Source: Candidatus Altimarinota bacterium
GTDB lineage: Bacteria > Patescibacteriota > Gracilibacteria > BD1-5 > UBA6164
Reading direction: 5' to 3'
DNA length: 64,000 nucleotides
Assembly: GCA_013350285.1 (NCBI GenBank)
Contig: JAAXWG010000005.1
Span: forward strand, 1 to 64,000
Below the pieces are notes generated by a model. The model did no database searches, had not been told where the DNA came from, and saw nothing but the letters and a program-made list of their open reading frames with translations. Both the position numbers and the translations under genes were made by a program. How positions within the stretch are numbered: the stretch's first letter is position 1; the number at the start of each line of letters is the position of its first letter. Shown here in pieces: positions 1 to 10,104 of the stretch.

Positions 1-2
1 AT

Positions 3-81
3 TGGTACACCCGGCAGGACTCGAACCCACGCAAAACCCAGGTCCGCGGCCTGGTGCTCTATCCAACTGAGCTACGGGTGC
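3..81 (-). tRNA. tRNA-Arg (anticodon GCG), CCA encoded
   Basis: On the minus strand this folds as a complete cloverleaf: a 7-bp acceptor stem (one G-U pair), a 4-bp D stem with A20 in the D loop, a 5-bp anticodon stem, a T loop TTCGAGT on a 5-bp stem, discriminator A and an encoded CCA. The seven-base anticodon loop is CCGCGGA, which puts GCG at positions 34-36 (plus-strand bases 45-47) and so reads CGC/CGU as Arg. A20 and C35 are established arginine identity elements. Position 33 is C instead of the almost universal U. The variable loop is about 7 bases. The fold is certain; the identity is likely. Confidence 0.9.
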
Positions 82-207
82 ATGTATCAAATAAGATTTC
101 TCTTTTTTGTTTTCCTATTGTATGAAGAAATATTATTTTTCAAAATTTAATTTTTCACTCAAAAATATTTTTAAAAATATTCTCTTTTACAAAGAAACGA
201 AACTTTA

Positions 208-213
208 TATAAT
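208..213 (+). promoter_or_regulatory. Candidate -10 box upstream of recJ
   Basis: A TATAAT hexamer lies 43 bases before the recJ start, in the 175-base gap between the tRNA (minus) and recJ (plus). No good -35 is visible at 16-18 bases. In DNA this A+T-rich such hexamers also occur by chance, so the support is weak. Nothing else stands out in this gap. Confidence 0.3.
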
Positions 214-256
214 CACTTACATAAAAAACTTTTAAGATAATTATTTTAAAAAAAAT

Positions 257-1903
257 ATGCAAGAACAACTCAGTATAAGCGGAAATATTATTGCTTATGA
301 TATAGATACAAAAGAAAAAAGTATAGAGGGAATACTTCGCTCTCGTTTTGAAAATGAAGCAGATATAGAAACTTCTTTGGATGATTTACTTGATCCCTAT
401 CTTCTTGCAGGGATGAGTGAAGCCGTGGCGAGGATAAAAAAAGCTCATACATCACAGGAAAGAGTAATTGTTTTTTGAGATTATGATGTTGATGGAGTGA
501 CAAGCACTTCTCTTTTGATGCATTTTTTTAAAAAGATTTGAGTCAATGCGAGTTATAGACTTCCACACAGAGCTAAAGATGGCTATGGACTGAAAAATTA
601 TTTTATAGATGAGCTTGCTTCTCTCGGAGTTTCACTCATTATCACGGTTGATTGTGGAACGAGAGATGGAGCAGTCGTTCAATATGCAAAAGAAAAGGGA
701 ATAGAAGTCATTATTACTGACCACCATACCGTTCCAGAAGATAATTTACTTGAATCAGTGTGTCTTATCAATCCAAAGAGACAGGATTGTCCTTATCCAT
801 TTAAAGATTTGGCAGGAGTGTGAGTTTGTTTTAAGCTTATTATGGCTCTTGCAAGAGATTTTTTAAGCGAAGCAGAATACAAAAAATACATTCAAGAATC
901 TATTGATATTGTGGCGATTGGAACGGTTGCGGATTGTATGGTGCTGACAGGAGAAAATAGGATTATTGTCCAAGAAGGCTTGAAACAAATAAAAAATTCG
1001 AGATCAAGAGGAATTAAAAAAATGATAGAAGAAAAAATTCACGAAGATTTGGATGCAGATATTTTTAGTTTTCTTATTGGTCCAAAGCTCAATTCAGCCG
1101 GAAGAATGGCTGATCCTTATAAGGCGGTAAGTCTTATTCTCAACCAAGAAGAAAGTGTGCATACGACTTTGCAAGAACTTGAAAATCTCAATGATAAGAG
1201 AAGGAAATTGACTTATAAATTTTTTGATGAAGCAATGCTTCAAATTAATCAAGATGATAATATTTTATTGTATCATTCTCCGGAAATAGAGCACGGGATT
1301 ATCGGTATTGTTGCAGGAAAATTAACGGAGCGATTTTATAAACCATCAATTGTTTTGATAGAAGAAGGTGATAAACTTGTGGCAAGTTGTAGAAGTCCTG
1401 AGTATTTTAATATTTCTGAAATATTAGAAGAAAATAAGCATTTTTTTGAAGCTTTTGGTGGACACAAACAAGCAGCTTGATTTACTATAAAAAAAGAAAA
1501 ATTTGAGGAGTTTAAACACATTATTTTACAAAAAGTTAATAATCAAGATTTTTCTCTCTACAAAAAAAAGATTATTGTTGATAAACTTATTTCTCCAAGT
1601 GAAATAAGTTTTAAACTTATCAAAGAAATGACGAGATATAAACCTTTTGGTATTGGTAATACCAAGCCTATTTTTATGATACAAAATCTTGATTATTCTG
1701 CGATAGAATATCTTGGATCATGAGTCGATCATATAAAAATAAATCATAAAGACGGCTATAAAATCTGTGGATTTTGATTTTGACATTGTCGTGATATTTT
1801 AAGACAATCTTCAAAAATAAGTATTATTTTTGATCTACTTGAAGATAATTTCAATGGAAAAAAAGGGATTATGCTCAAGGTACTAGATATTATTATAGAG
1901 TAA
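257..1903 (+). CDS. recJ: Single-stranded-DNA-specific exonuclease RecJ
   Basis: 548-residue 5'-3' exonuclease on single-stranded DNA, used in recombination and mismatch/base-excision repair; the length is normal for the family. The DHH-superfamily metal ligands are visible: GDYDVDG at residues 74-80 (its first Gly is a UGA codon), the DHH triad at 155-157, then the DHHA1 domain with GPKLNSAGRM near 275 and the closing GGHKQAAG near 401. The ATG at 257 is used because it gives a normal N-terminus before motif I; no Shine-Dalgarno is seen. A CGA codon near base 1330 falls at the conserved Arg of the E-R-F motif, showing that CGA still means Arg here. A weak long-loop inverted repeat follows the stop. 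Confidence 0.96.
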
Positions 1904-2025
1904 AAAAACTTGTTATATATATAAGAAATTAAGTATATTATTTATTGTCAATAAGTTTTTCTTTTAAAAAATAAAAAAGTTTTTATACTCTTAAACAAGA
2001 TTTTTTTAAAAAATAATAAAAAATA

Positions 2026-3252
2026 ATGAAGCTAAAATCTTTTTCAAAAGCTTTTACTCTCGTGGAGTTGATAATAGTAATAACAATAATTACAATATTA
2101 TGAGCAATAAGTTTTTTAAGCTATCAATGATTTACTCTTTCGGCAAGAGATAGTAATAGGATTACTCAAGTGGCAAATATAACAAGGGCTATAGAAGCAT
2201 ATAGAATAAATAAGACAGTTCCAATGCCAGAAAATGCTATAAGAATAGAGAATAATGGGAATCTCATAGCTTATCAATGATATCTCTGACAAGAATGATT
2301 AAGTATAATAGGAGGAAATCCTAGATGATGAAAGGATCCAAAAGATGATACATATTTTAGTTATTATGTAACAGAAAGTTTTTATAATTATCAATTACTC
2401 GTATATCTAGAAAGATGAGTATCATATATTCCTCAGACATATGCAGATGCTGTAGACTATAGTAAAAGGATAGTAAGAGTATATGGAGATAGATTATGAA
2501 TATTAACAGATATAAATAATACTCCAATTCAAGAAATACCAAATATAAAAGCTGTTGGAAAATTTGATATAGCAACAGCGACAGGAGTATATGTTGCTTA
2601 TTTATGAGAAAATTATGTAATAGAATGAACAGGAAGTATGCTTACTCAAATAAGTCCAAATGGAAATTGTAAAAGAATAAAAGAATTAGGAATAGGTAAA
2701 AAAAATGGAATTTATAATATTAATCCATTAGGGACATGATTTATTCAGGTTTACTGTGATATGACAACAGATTGAGGTGGGTGGACATTGGTAGCGAGAA
2801 GTGTAAATGGAGGGAGTTGAGATTTTTGATGGAATGTATCTACAGGGGCGGTTGATAATTATACAAAACCATATTCTTTATGAATTTTATCAAAAAATAT
2901 TATTTCAAAATGACAATTATTGGTTGCTCGTTATATAAACAAAAATCAGATACAACTTGCACTTAGATTTAATGTAGATAAAAATATATTAATAACAGAT
3001 TATAGCTGAGATTCTCCTACATCATCTCAAAAAGTAGTTTATGATTGATGAATTCTTGATACAGAAAAAACTTGGAATCATGCAAGAATGTTTCTTCAGT
3101 GGTGATGAATTAACAATACGAGTTATTATCCTTTTAGAGATATAACTCCATTAGGTATATATTGATTGAGTTCTTGGGGATTTAATACTGCTGCATATAG
3201 TTCAGGCTATTGAGCTTTTAATTTACAGCAAGGAATGATATTTGTTCGCTAG
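2026..3252 (+). CDS. Type IV pilin-like protein with C-terminal fibrinogen-like domain
   Basis: 408 residues. The N-terminus is a class III (prepilin) signal: a short basic leader, then AFTLVELIIVITIITILG, giving Glu at +5 after cleavage at the Ala, followed by a single hydrophobic helix. The end matches the fibrinogen C-terminal domain: GIYNINP near residue 228, then VYCDMTTDGGGWTLVAR at about 242-258, the signature of FReD lectin-like domains. The family links suggest a pseudopilin exposing a sugar- or protein-binding head at the cell surface, perhaps for attachment to a host cell (inference). Glycines are frequently UGA. It ends 9 bases before the convergent rsmG stop. Confidence 0.85.
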
Positions 3253-3261
3253 AATATTTTT

Positions 3262-3894
3262 TTATTTCCTTACAAAAATCAAAATTCTTTCTTGGTCGCC
3301 GAGAGTATATTTTTCTATTTTTTCAATTGTTGCTTTCCGTTTTTTAAGGATTTTTTCTCCTTCTTTGAGTTCTTCAGGATTATTGCTTTTATAGGCGATA
3401 AAATATCCTCATTTTTTCACAAGCGGAAGAGCATATTCAAGCAGTTTTGGAAAATAAGCAACGGCTCTGGAAAGGAGAAAATCATATTTTTCTTTGTATT
3501 CATCTTTTCTTCTCATTTCTTCGGCTCTTCCCACAATTGCTTTTATATTTTCTAGCTCAAGATTTTCTACGAAATACTGACAAGATTTTATTTTTTTCTC
3601 AGTAGAATCAATAAGATCCATTGAAAAATCTTTTTTATCTTCATAAAATATTCACAAAGGAATTCACGGAAAACCACCTCAAGTTCACAAGTCTCAAATA
3701 TTTCAAGAAAGATTTATAAATTTTGTGAGCATCAAGCTATCAATAAAATGTTTTTCAACTACTTCATCTTTTTCTCGGATAGAAGAAAGATTTATTTGTG
3801 CATTTTTTTCCAAAAAAAGTTCAAGGAATTTTTCAAATTTTTTTTGTTGTTTTTCGTTTAATATGAGATTATATTTTTTTAATAGCTTTTGCAT
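3262..3894 (-). CDS. rsmG: 16S rRNA (guanine-527-N7)-methyltransferase RsmG
   Basis: 210 residues, normal for RsmG (GidB), which methylates N7 of G527 in 16S rRNA using S-adenosylmethionine. The N-terminal helices carry the family motif around INLSSIREKDEVVEKHFIDS. The SAM-binding loop DLGTGGGFPGIPL spans residues 68-80, and three of its glycines are UGA codons, so under the standard code the gene would look broken. Convergent with the pilin gene upstream in coordinate order. It is transcribed away from the zinc-ribbon gene's 3' end, so it may be co-transcribed with that gene. Confidence 0.95.
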
Positions 3895-3935
3895 AAGAAA
3901 GTATTTTTTATTAATTAATATTTATTATAATTTTT

Positions 3936-3992
3936 AAAAGATATATAAATTATTATATCTTTTTTTTATTTTAGATAATTCGTGAATTATCT
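3936..3992. repeat. Two inverted repeats between the zinc-ribbon gene and rsmG
   Basis: AAAAGATATA (3936-3945) pairs with TATATCTTTT (3954-3963), and AGATAATTC (3973-3981) with GAATTATCT (3984-3992). They sit in the 175-base gap between two minus-strand genes. The longer T run lies on the plus strand, which fits no nearby plus-strand gene, so a terminator role is uncertain. Confidence 0.35.
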
Positions 3993-4069
3993 TTACATTT
4001 TTTTCAGATTCATATTAATCAGTCTATAAATCTTTTCAACTTTTAATCTTTTTCACTATTCACTATTCT

Positions 4070-6037
4070 CTAATAAATTTCCTTATTATAACACTCTTCA
4101 CAATAGACTATCTCAGGTCTTTCAGGAGCATAAGTTGTCTGTATTTCTTTTCCACACTTATCACAGTTCCTTGTATAAAGATGTCTTGGATTTCTTAAAC
4201 TCATCCTATCAAGATGTCTTTGGTCTGGATGTCTTCTTGGAATGGGAAGATTATGTTTTCTATAAAAAGCGAGTTCTTCTTTTATTATTCTAAAAGGTTT
4301 TTTAGTAACTTCACACTCAATAGCCCAGTTCAAAATATCATCAGGAATATCTGCAATATTTTCAGGAAGCTTACTTGCAGGGATAATTTTTTCTACCTTA
4401 GGAAAAGGAGCTTCATAAGTGCTGTATTTAAAGACCGGTCTTTTTCAAGCTTCTTCAAGAGTATTATAAGTATTTCATTCTCTATCAATATAATAAAATC
4501 CCCCTGCCTCCACTCCGTTTTGGCTGTCCCCCTTAATAAGGGGGATGTCCCTAAGGACTGGGGGATTAATTGGATAATATTCTTGAGCAACGGTTTCATT
4601 GTATCCAAAAGGACTAAGAGAACTTGGAAAAAATTCTCACCATTCTTGCTCCCCCTGCTTCACTATCGCTCAGCTTTCCCCCTCAATTGAGGGGGATTTA
4701 GGGGGAGTCATCATATGTTCTATAATTTTTGGCACCAATTTTTCATATTCTTCTTTTGTATATTGTTTATTGAGGATACAATAGGATTTATTACGGAGTC
4801 AAATACATCAAAAAAGGTAAGATGATGAAATACAAGAATCACAATAATAACAATTTTTTGCTTCGGGCCAAATATCAATAGAAAATAAACAGTGAAACAT
4901 ATTTACTCATCAGGTAGAAATTTCATATGATAAAGAAGAATTACAACAACTATAATCTAAGTCATAAGAATTGTCTGTATCTTGAATAAATTGGGCATAT
5001 TTTATATTTTCAATATTTTCTCAATCAAAAACAAAAAAAGAGTTTTTAGAATTTTGAACAAAATCACCTAATACATTTTCACAATTTTTTATGTTTAGAT
5101 TTTTTTGGATAGCTATCTTGATTATTTGTTCAAATTTTTCTTTTATATAAAAAATACTATTTTGCTTAAAGATTTCTTCTTTTCTTCTTTTATATTCTTC
5201 GGGGGTATATTTTATATTTTCTATATAAAATGATTTATTTTTTAGATTTGTGGATAATATACAATTACTACATCAATCACAATCATAAATAAAATAACAA
5301 TCCTTACAACTAATACTTTTAATTATATAAAAACAGTTAAAACAAGAAAAAATATCTATTCATTCATAACAATACTTACATTGATTTGCCAAAAAGCAAT
5401 CTATACAACCAATAGAGTTATTTACTCTCTTTCCATAAAGACAGTTTTCACTTTCTGCACAACTTATAATAAGATAAGAATTTTTACAGTGAGTTATTTG
5501 ATTTGTAAAATTACAATTTTCACATGTTTTATCTACATAAAGATTTATTCTTGGAACATTGAGCAAAATGCTTTCAAACTGCTCAAAAAATCATCTACCA
5601 AAATCAAAATCTTTCCCATAATCAGTCGCCTCCCATTTATCACCCCACCATATTTTTTGTTCATAGACTTTATAGGGTTTATCAGGAGAATAGATTGAAA
5701 TAATATCTTTGCCACTAAAATCACATTTTCTTTTATAGAGTTTTCTTTCATTTCTAAAACTGAGTCTTCTTTGTTGTCTGCAATCAGGACAAAGGGTAGG
5801 AGGAGGGATAAGATATTTTACTTTTCCATTTCAGAGATTTTTAAATCCGGACTCAAAAAAAGAGTCCGGACTTTTCTCTCAATTAAGACCGGTCTCCTTT
5901 AAAGAGACCGGTCTTTTTGGGTTTGGAAATACTGGACTTATTTTCTTATAAAATTCCAAATCTTTGTCTGTGATATCAAAATTTGATCCACAATGTCTAC
6001 AAATATTTGTTTCTATAATTTTTTCATTTTGAAGCAT
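4070..6037 (-). CDS. Cysteine-rich zinc-ribbon protein of unknown function
   Basis: 655 residues read through numerous UGA-Gly codons with no TAA or TAG. It has a CxxC near the N-terminus (CRHCG), another in CPDCRQQRR, a long central run of Cys pairs of the type CENC, CIDC, CKYC, CFNC, CKDC, CSNC, and a C-terminal pair CDKCG...YCEEC: a multi-zinc-ribbon protein. A segment reading EWGEFFPSSLSPFGYNET resembles an uncharacterised protein type I recall from candidate-phyla bacteria (from memory, not checked). No catalytic motif is recognised. The gene carries several palindromic repeats in frame (5846-5870, 5885-5915, 4649-4707, 4499-4565, 4430-4443), which translate without breaking the frame. 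Function unknown; nucleic-acid binding is a guess from the zinc ribbons. Confidence 0.8.
4430..4443. repeat. GACCGGTC palindrome, single unit, in frame
   Basis: Perfect 14-base palindrome AAAGACCGGTCTTT inside the zinc-ribbon gene, same core as the pairs at 5885-5915 and 57301-57332. Translated as Lys-Arg-Pro-Val-Phe. Confidence 0.75.
4499..4565. repeat. CCCC...GGGG palindromic element, copy B, in frame
   Basis: G+C-rich block TCCCCCTGCCTCC... with an inner palindrome CCCCCTTAATAAGGGGG and a matching GGGGGA end. It lies inside the zinc-ribbon gene and is translated without a stop. Composition is much richer in G+C than its surroundings. Same general build as copies at 4649-4707 and 56570-56623. 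Confidence 0.75.
4649..4707. repeat. CCCCTCAATTGAGGGG palindromic element, copy A, in frame
   Basis: Starts CTCCCCCTGC, contains the perfect palindrome CCCCCTCAATTGAGGGGG and ends GGGGGAG. Inside the zinc-ribbon gene it is translated as a proline/serine-rich stretch ending SPSIEGE. Closely similar in sequence to the intergenic copy at 56570-56623. Confidence 0.8.
5846..5870. repeat. AGTCCGGACT-type hairpin, in frame
   Basis: TCCGGACTC (5846-5854) and GAGTCCGGA (5862-5870) form a 9-bp hairpin, just beside the GACCGGTC hairpin at 5885-5915. Both lie in frame near the N-terminus of the zinc-ribbon gene. Confidence 0.7.
5885..5915. repeat. GACCGGTC hairpin, paired unit, in frame
   Basis: AAGACCGGTCTC (5885-5896) and GAGACCGGTCTT (5904-5915) are inverted copies of a unit that is itself nearly palindromic. 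The same paired unit occurs in lepA at 57301-57332. Here it encodes RPVSLKETGL in the zinc-ribbon protein. Confidence 0.8.
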
Positions 6038-6202
6038 ATTTCTTAATAAAAAAGTATGAAAAAAATATGGTTATAAGATAAAGTAATTTATATAAAAAGC
6101 AAATAAATCAACTTATCAACTTATACCGTAAATTATAATTTTTTTGATTTTAGCTAAATATTTTTTATACTTATTTTAAATCTTATTAAAAATACGAATA
6201 CT

Positions 6203-8686
6203 ATGCAACTCACAAAAGCAATTTTGCATACAACTGATACTTATATAAACTCTCTTAAAAAATCATGAATAGAGACAGTTATGGATATGATTATGCACAC
6301 ACCAAGAGATTATGAAGATAGGACCAATGTTCTTGATTCTCTTTCTCTCGTGAATATAAAAGAAAAAAATACTCTTCTCCTTACTTTAATATCTATTTCT
6401 AGCACAAGAACAGCAAATAATAAATTGCTTACAAAGGCTATTTTTGAAGATAAATCTTGATTTTTGAGTGAATGAGTTTGGTTTAATAGACAATATTTTG
6501 CTAACTCAATAAAAGTTTTTGAAGGGAAAAAGGTGATTGTATCATGAAAGGTAAAATATGAATATGGAAAACTTGTTTTTTCTTCTCCGGATGTAGAGAC
6601 AGATTTATCAAAAGTATCCTGAGAAATAGTTCCAATTTACCCTGATGCAAACTATATTCCATGAAAATGGATAGAATCAAAAATGGAATTATTGAAAAAT
6701 TATTTTGAAGAAATACAAGAAAATCTTCCTCTAGAAATTTTGAAAAAATATAATTTTCTTCCGAGAAAAGAAGCATTTTTAAAAATTCATTTTCCAAAAA
6801 ATAAGCTTGATATTTCTCAAGCAAAAGAAAGACTTGCTTATGAAGAATTATATCTTATCAATTACAAAGCAATTGAAAAAAAATATCAAAGTTTTTCTCT
6901 CTCAGAGTGAAAAAGTATAGCTCTTCCTTTTTCTCCCGACTTAGTAAAAAATATTATTGCAAAACTACCTTTTTCTCTTACTGACCAACAAAAAATCTCT
7001 CTTTTTCAGATACTCAAAGATATGGAGCTTTCTCATGCTATGAGAAGACTTCTTGAAGGAGATGTAGGAACAGGGAAGACAATAGTGGCACTTATTTCAG
7101 CTATTCATGCTATTAAGCAGTCAGAAATTCTTGGTAAGAAGATACAAGTCGCTTTTATGGCTCCGACAGAAATTTTGGCAAGACAGCATTTTGAAAGTAT
7201 GGGAAATATTATTTTTGAGTATGGAATAAGCCTAAATCTTCTTGTTTGAAGTACTTCTGCAAAACAAAAAGAGTCTATAAAAAAAGATTTAAAACAAGGA
7301 AATCTTGATATTATTGTTTGAACTCATGCGATTATTCAAGAAGATGTATCTTTTCATAATCTTTGATTTGTTGTAATTGATGAACAGCATCGTTTTTGAG
7401 TAAAACAAAGAGAAGTGCTTGAATCTTGAATTTTATCTTTTGTAACAAATGGATTTCGTTTTATAGACAATATAGAAGAAGCTGATTTTGATTTTATAAA
7501 AGCAAATATTATTTGTAATTTGTATTCCAAAAATAAACATAATCTCAAAAAAGAAGATTTCAGTGTCATAAAAGACAAGGATAAAATTATTGCTTTTTGA
7601 AGGATTTTTTCTCTTTCTTGAGACGAATATGAATTAGCAAATTTATGGGTTGATCCATCATATAGAGGAGAAAAACTTGGAAATAAATTGATAAAATTTT
7701 TGTATATGACAAAAATAAATTCAAAAGAAAAAAAACTCTTTGTGTTATGTAAGGAAGATTTATTCCATTATTATGAAAAATTATGATTTGATGAAATGGA
7801 TGAAAATTACTCTCTTCAATTTTTTGAAATGATAAAAAATGCAAGGCTTTTTAATGAAGAATATAAACTTATGCAATTAAAAGAGTTTGATATTATAGAA
7901 AAAATCTCCCTTGTTGATACGAAAAGTTCGCTTATTCCTCATTCTCTCAATATGACTGCAACACCAATTCCAAGAACTCTTGCTCTTACTTTGTATGGGG
8001 ATCAAGATTTATCCATTATTTCTGAATATCCAAAAGGAAGAAAGGAAATATTTACTCGTGTCGCAAAAAATGATGAAGAAAGACAACAAATAGAACTTTT
8101 TGTGAGAAGTGAATTAGAAAAATGAAGACAGGTTTTTTGGATTAGTCCTTTGGTAGAAGAATCAGAGAAAATAGATCTTGCTAATGCGATAAAAACAAGT
8201 GAAAGTTTGAGAGAAATATTTGCTCCTTTTTCCGTTGGACTTTTACACGGAAAAATGAAAGCAAAGGAAAAAGAAAGTATAATGAGACAATTCCAAAATA
8301 ATGAGATTCAAGTTTTATCTTCTACTTCGGTTGTTGAGGTTTGAGTTGATATTCCAAATGCAAGTATTATGTGTATTGAATGAGCTGAAAGATTTGGTCT
8401 TTCACAACTTCATCAATTTAGGGGAAGAGTTGGAAGAGGAAAGCACCAATCGTATTGTTATCTTTTTCCCAGCTCATGACAAAAAACAGATAGGCTGAGA
8501 GCAATGGAAAGGACAAATAATGGCTTCCAACTCGCAGAAATAGATCTTGAAATCAGAGGACCGTGAGAAGTGTATGGAGTGAGACAAAGTGGAATTCCAG
8601 ATTTAAAAATGGCTGATTTGAGGGATTTAGAACTTATAAGTACTATCAGAGAAGATATAGAGTCTTTGTTTAAAAAGAAAAAATAG
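6203..8686 (+). CDS. recG: ATP-dependent DNA helicase RecG with inserted GNAT acetyltransferase domain
   Basis: 827 residues against about 690 usual. RecG remodels stalled forks and Holliday junctions. The wedge/OB region is followed by Walker A GDVGTGKT (286-293), the DExH box IDEQHRFGVKQRE (around 392-404), [12 protein letters not shown] from 584, and the C-terminal QFRGRVGRG and EIRGPGE motifs. The DEQH box and MTATP are 191 residues apart instead of roughly 25-30. The extra ~160 residues look like a GNAT N-acetyltransferase: [17 protein letters not shown] (motif A, acetyl-CoA pyrophosphate loop, VDPSYRG at 483-489) and YYEKLGF at 523-529. The frame is continuous across the insertion and both helicase halves are intact. 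Whether the GNAT is active, and its substrate, are unknown. Confidence 0.95.
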
Positions 8687-8743
8687 TATTTTTTTATAAA
8701 TTTTATATAATCTTTTAAAGATTTTTATATTAAAAGTTTGCTT

Positions 8744-9769
8744 ATGAATCTTCTTGAATTATTTTTTACTGTTTCTTGAATAGTTATTTTTATATTAGGG
8801 CTTGATATTGCTCGTAGGCAGAAGTTTAATGCTCTTCATTTTTTTATATTTTTGTCTATTGGTTCAGGACTTCTTGTTTTTACTTTTTTTCCACGAGTTT
8901 TAAACTTTGTTGGACAACTTTTTTGACTTCAGAGATGAGCTGATTTACTTGTGTATTCATCTATTATTTTTTTGATATATTTTTCTCTTCTCCTTCTTCG
9001 TAAAACAGAAGAAAATAGAAGTGATTTAACAAAAATTGTCAGAGAAATAGCAATAGAAAATTCACCAAAAACTTTGATAAATGGGGAATATGTATTTGTT
9101 GTTCCTGCATATAATGAAGAAAAAGTTATTTATGAATGAATAAATAAGATAATTGAAAGATGATATGAAAATATAATTGTTATCAATGATTGATCAACGG
9201 ATAGAACAAAATTTGAATTAGAAAAATTTTGAAACAAATTAATAGTACTAAATCATTTCAAAAATAGGGGACAATGAGCAGCACTTGAAACAGGGTTTGA
9301 ATACATAAGGAGGTATGGAGCTATTAAGTTTGTTATAAGTTTTGATAGTGATTGACAGCATAGTTTAGATGATATTAAATTTTTTGAAGAGGCAATACAA
9401 AGTAATAAAGATGCTATGATTTTTCTTGGTTCAAGATTTAAATGAGTTGCCAAAAATATAAATTTCACGAGAAAACTTATACTCAAGCTTGGAATAATGT
9501 TTACATTTGTTATAAGCCATATTAAACTAAGTGATACTCATAATGGCTATAGATTTATAAAAAAAGAAGCTTTGAATGATATAAAAATCACTATTGATGG
9601 GATGGGACATGCTTCTGAAATAATTGATACAATAGCAACAAAAGGAATAAAATTTTTAGAAGTTCCAGTAACTATACATTATGATGAATATAGTAAGGCA
9701 AAATGACAAAAATCAAGTAATGCTATAAATATAGCTCTTAGATTTATATGGAATAAGTTTTTTAAATAA
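8744..9769 (+). CDS. Membrane DUF2304 fused to a family 2 glycosyltransferase
   Basis: 341 residues. The first ~115 contain three hydrophobic segments (about residues 5-22, 30-50, 65-85) and resemble DUF2304, ending in a charged linker. From about residue 108 follows a GT-A glycosyltransferase: VFVVPAYNEEKVI, VINDGSTDRT and the metal-binding SFDSDGQH, like dolichyl-phosphate mannosyltransferase (DPM1)-type enzymes that load a sugar on polyprenyl phosphate. DUF2304 and such GTs are often separate neighbours; here they are one chain. It is followed by a strong hairpin terminator. Sugar and acceptor are not determinable from sequence. Confidence 0.85.
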
Positions 9770-9776
9770 AGTTTGA

Positions 9777-9812
9777 AATCTTGGTAAAAATACTTATAGT
9801 TTTACCAAGATT
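9777..9812 (+). terminator. Rho-independent terminator after the DUF2304-GT2 gene
   Basis: AATCTTGGTAAAA and TTTTACCAAGATT form a perfect 13-bp stem around a 10-base loop, followed by TTA and a T-rich stretch. It lies between the GT gene stop and the antitoxin start. Confidence 0.85.
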
Positions 9813-9833
9813 TTACTTTATAAAAATATTTTT

Positions 9834-10103
9834 ATGTTAATAGAAAATAATTTTGTTTCTATCTCTGACTTGAGAGATAAAACTTCACAAGTTATAAAGG
9901 ATTTATCAAAGTCGGGAAAAAAAATACTCCTCTCTCAGAATAAACCTATTTGAATATTTTTAAGTATTGAAGAATACAATGCTATGCAAAAACTTTCATT
10001 TGAAAAAGAAAAAGCAAGCCTTGATGATATTAAGGCTTATAAAAATAGTTCTCATTGACTTGATTGAGTAGAAGCTTTTAGTTTTTTAAATAGTTTGAAA
10101 TAA
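9834..10103 (+). CDS. Phd/YefM-type antitoxin
   Basis: 89 residues. Begins with FVSISDLRDKTSQVIKDLSK, the N-terminal DNA-binding layout of Phd/YefM antitoxins (an S-x-x-x-L-R segment followed by a helix), then KPIGIFLSIEEYNAM, the usual central strand and helix. The C-terminal part would wrap the toxin. It is one base upstream of a RelE-type toxin, the normal antitoxin-first order, and such antitoxins usually repress their own promoter. Only 21 bases separate it from the preceding terminator hairpin, so its promoter is very short or overlaps that hairpin. Confidence 0.85.
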
Positions 10104-10104
10104 T

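Noticed and set aside
1904-2025. Long-loop inverted repeat after recJ as a terminator.
   Set aside because: The stem includes a G-U pair and the loop is about 40 bases; support is too weak to list as a feature.
3936-3992. Paired inverted repeats as a plus-strand terminator.
   Set aside because: No plus-strand gene reads into them; kept only as repeats.
8706-8711. TATAAT hexamers before several genes (for example 8744 and 58793) as promoters.
   Set aside because: In A+T-rich DNA they are frequent by chance and lack a -35 at proper spacing; only those with good spacing are listed with moderate confidence.
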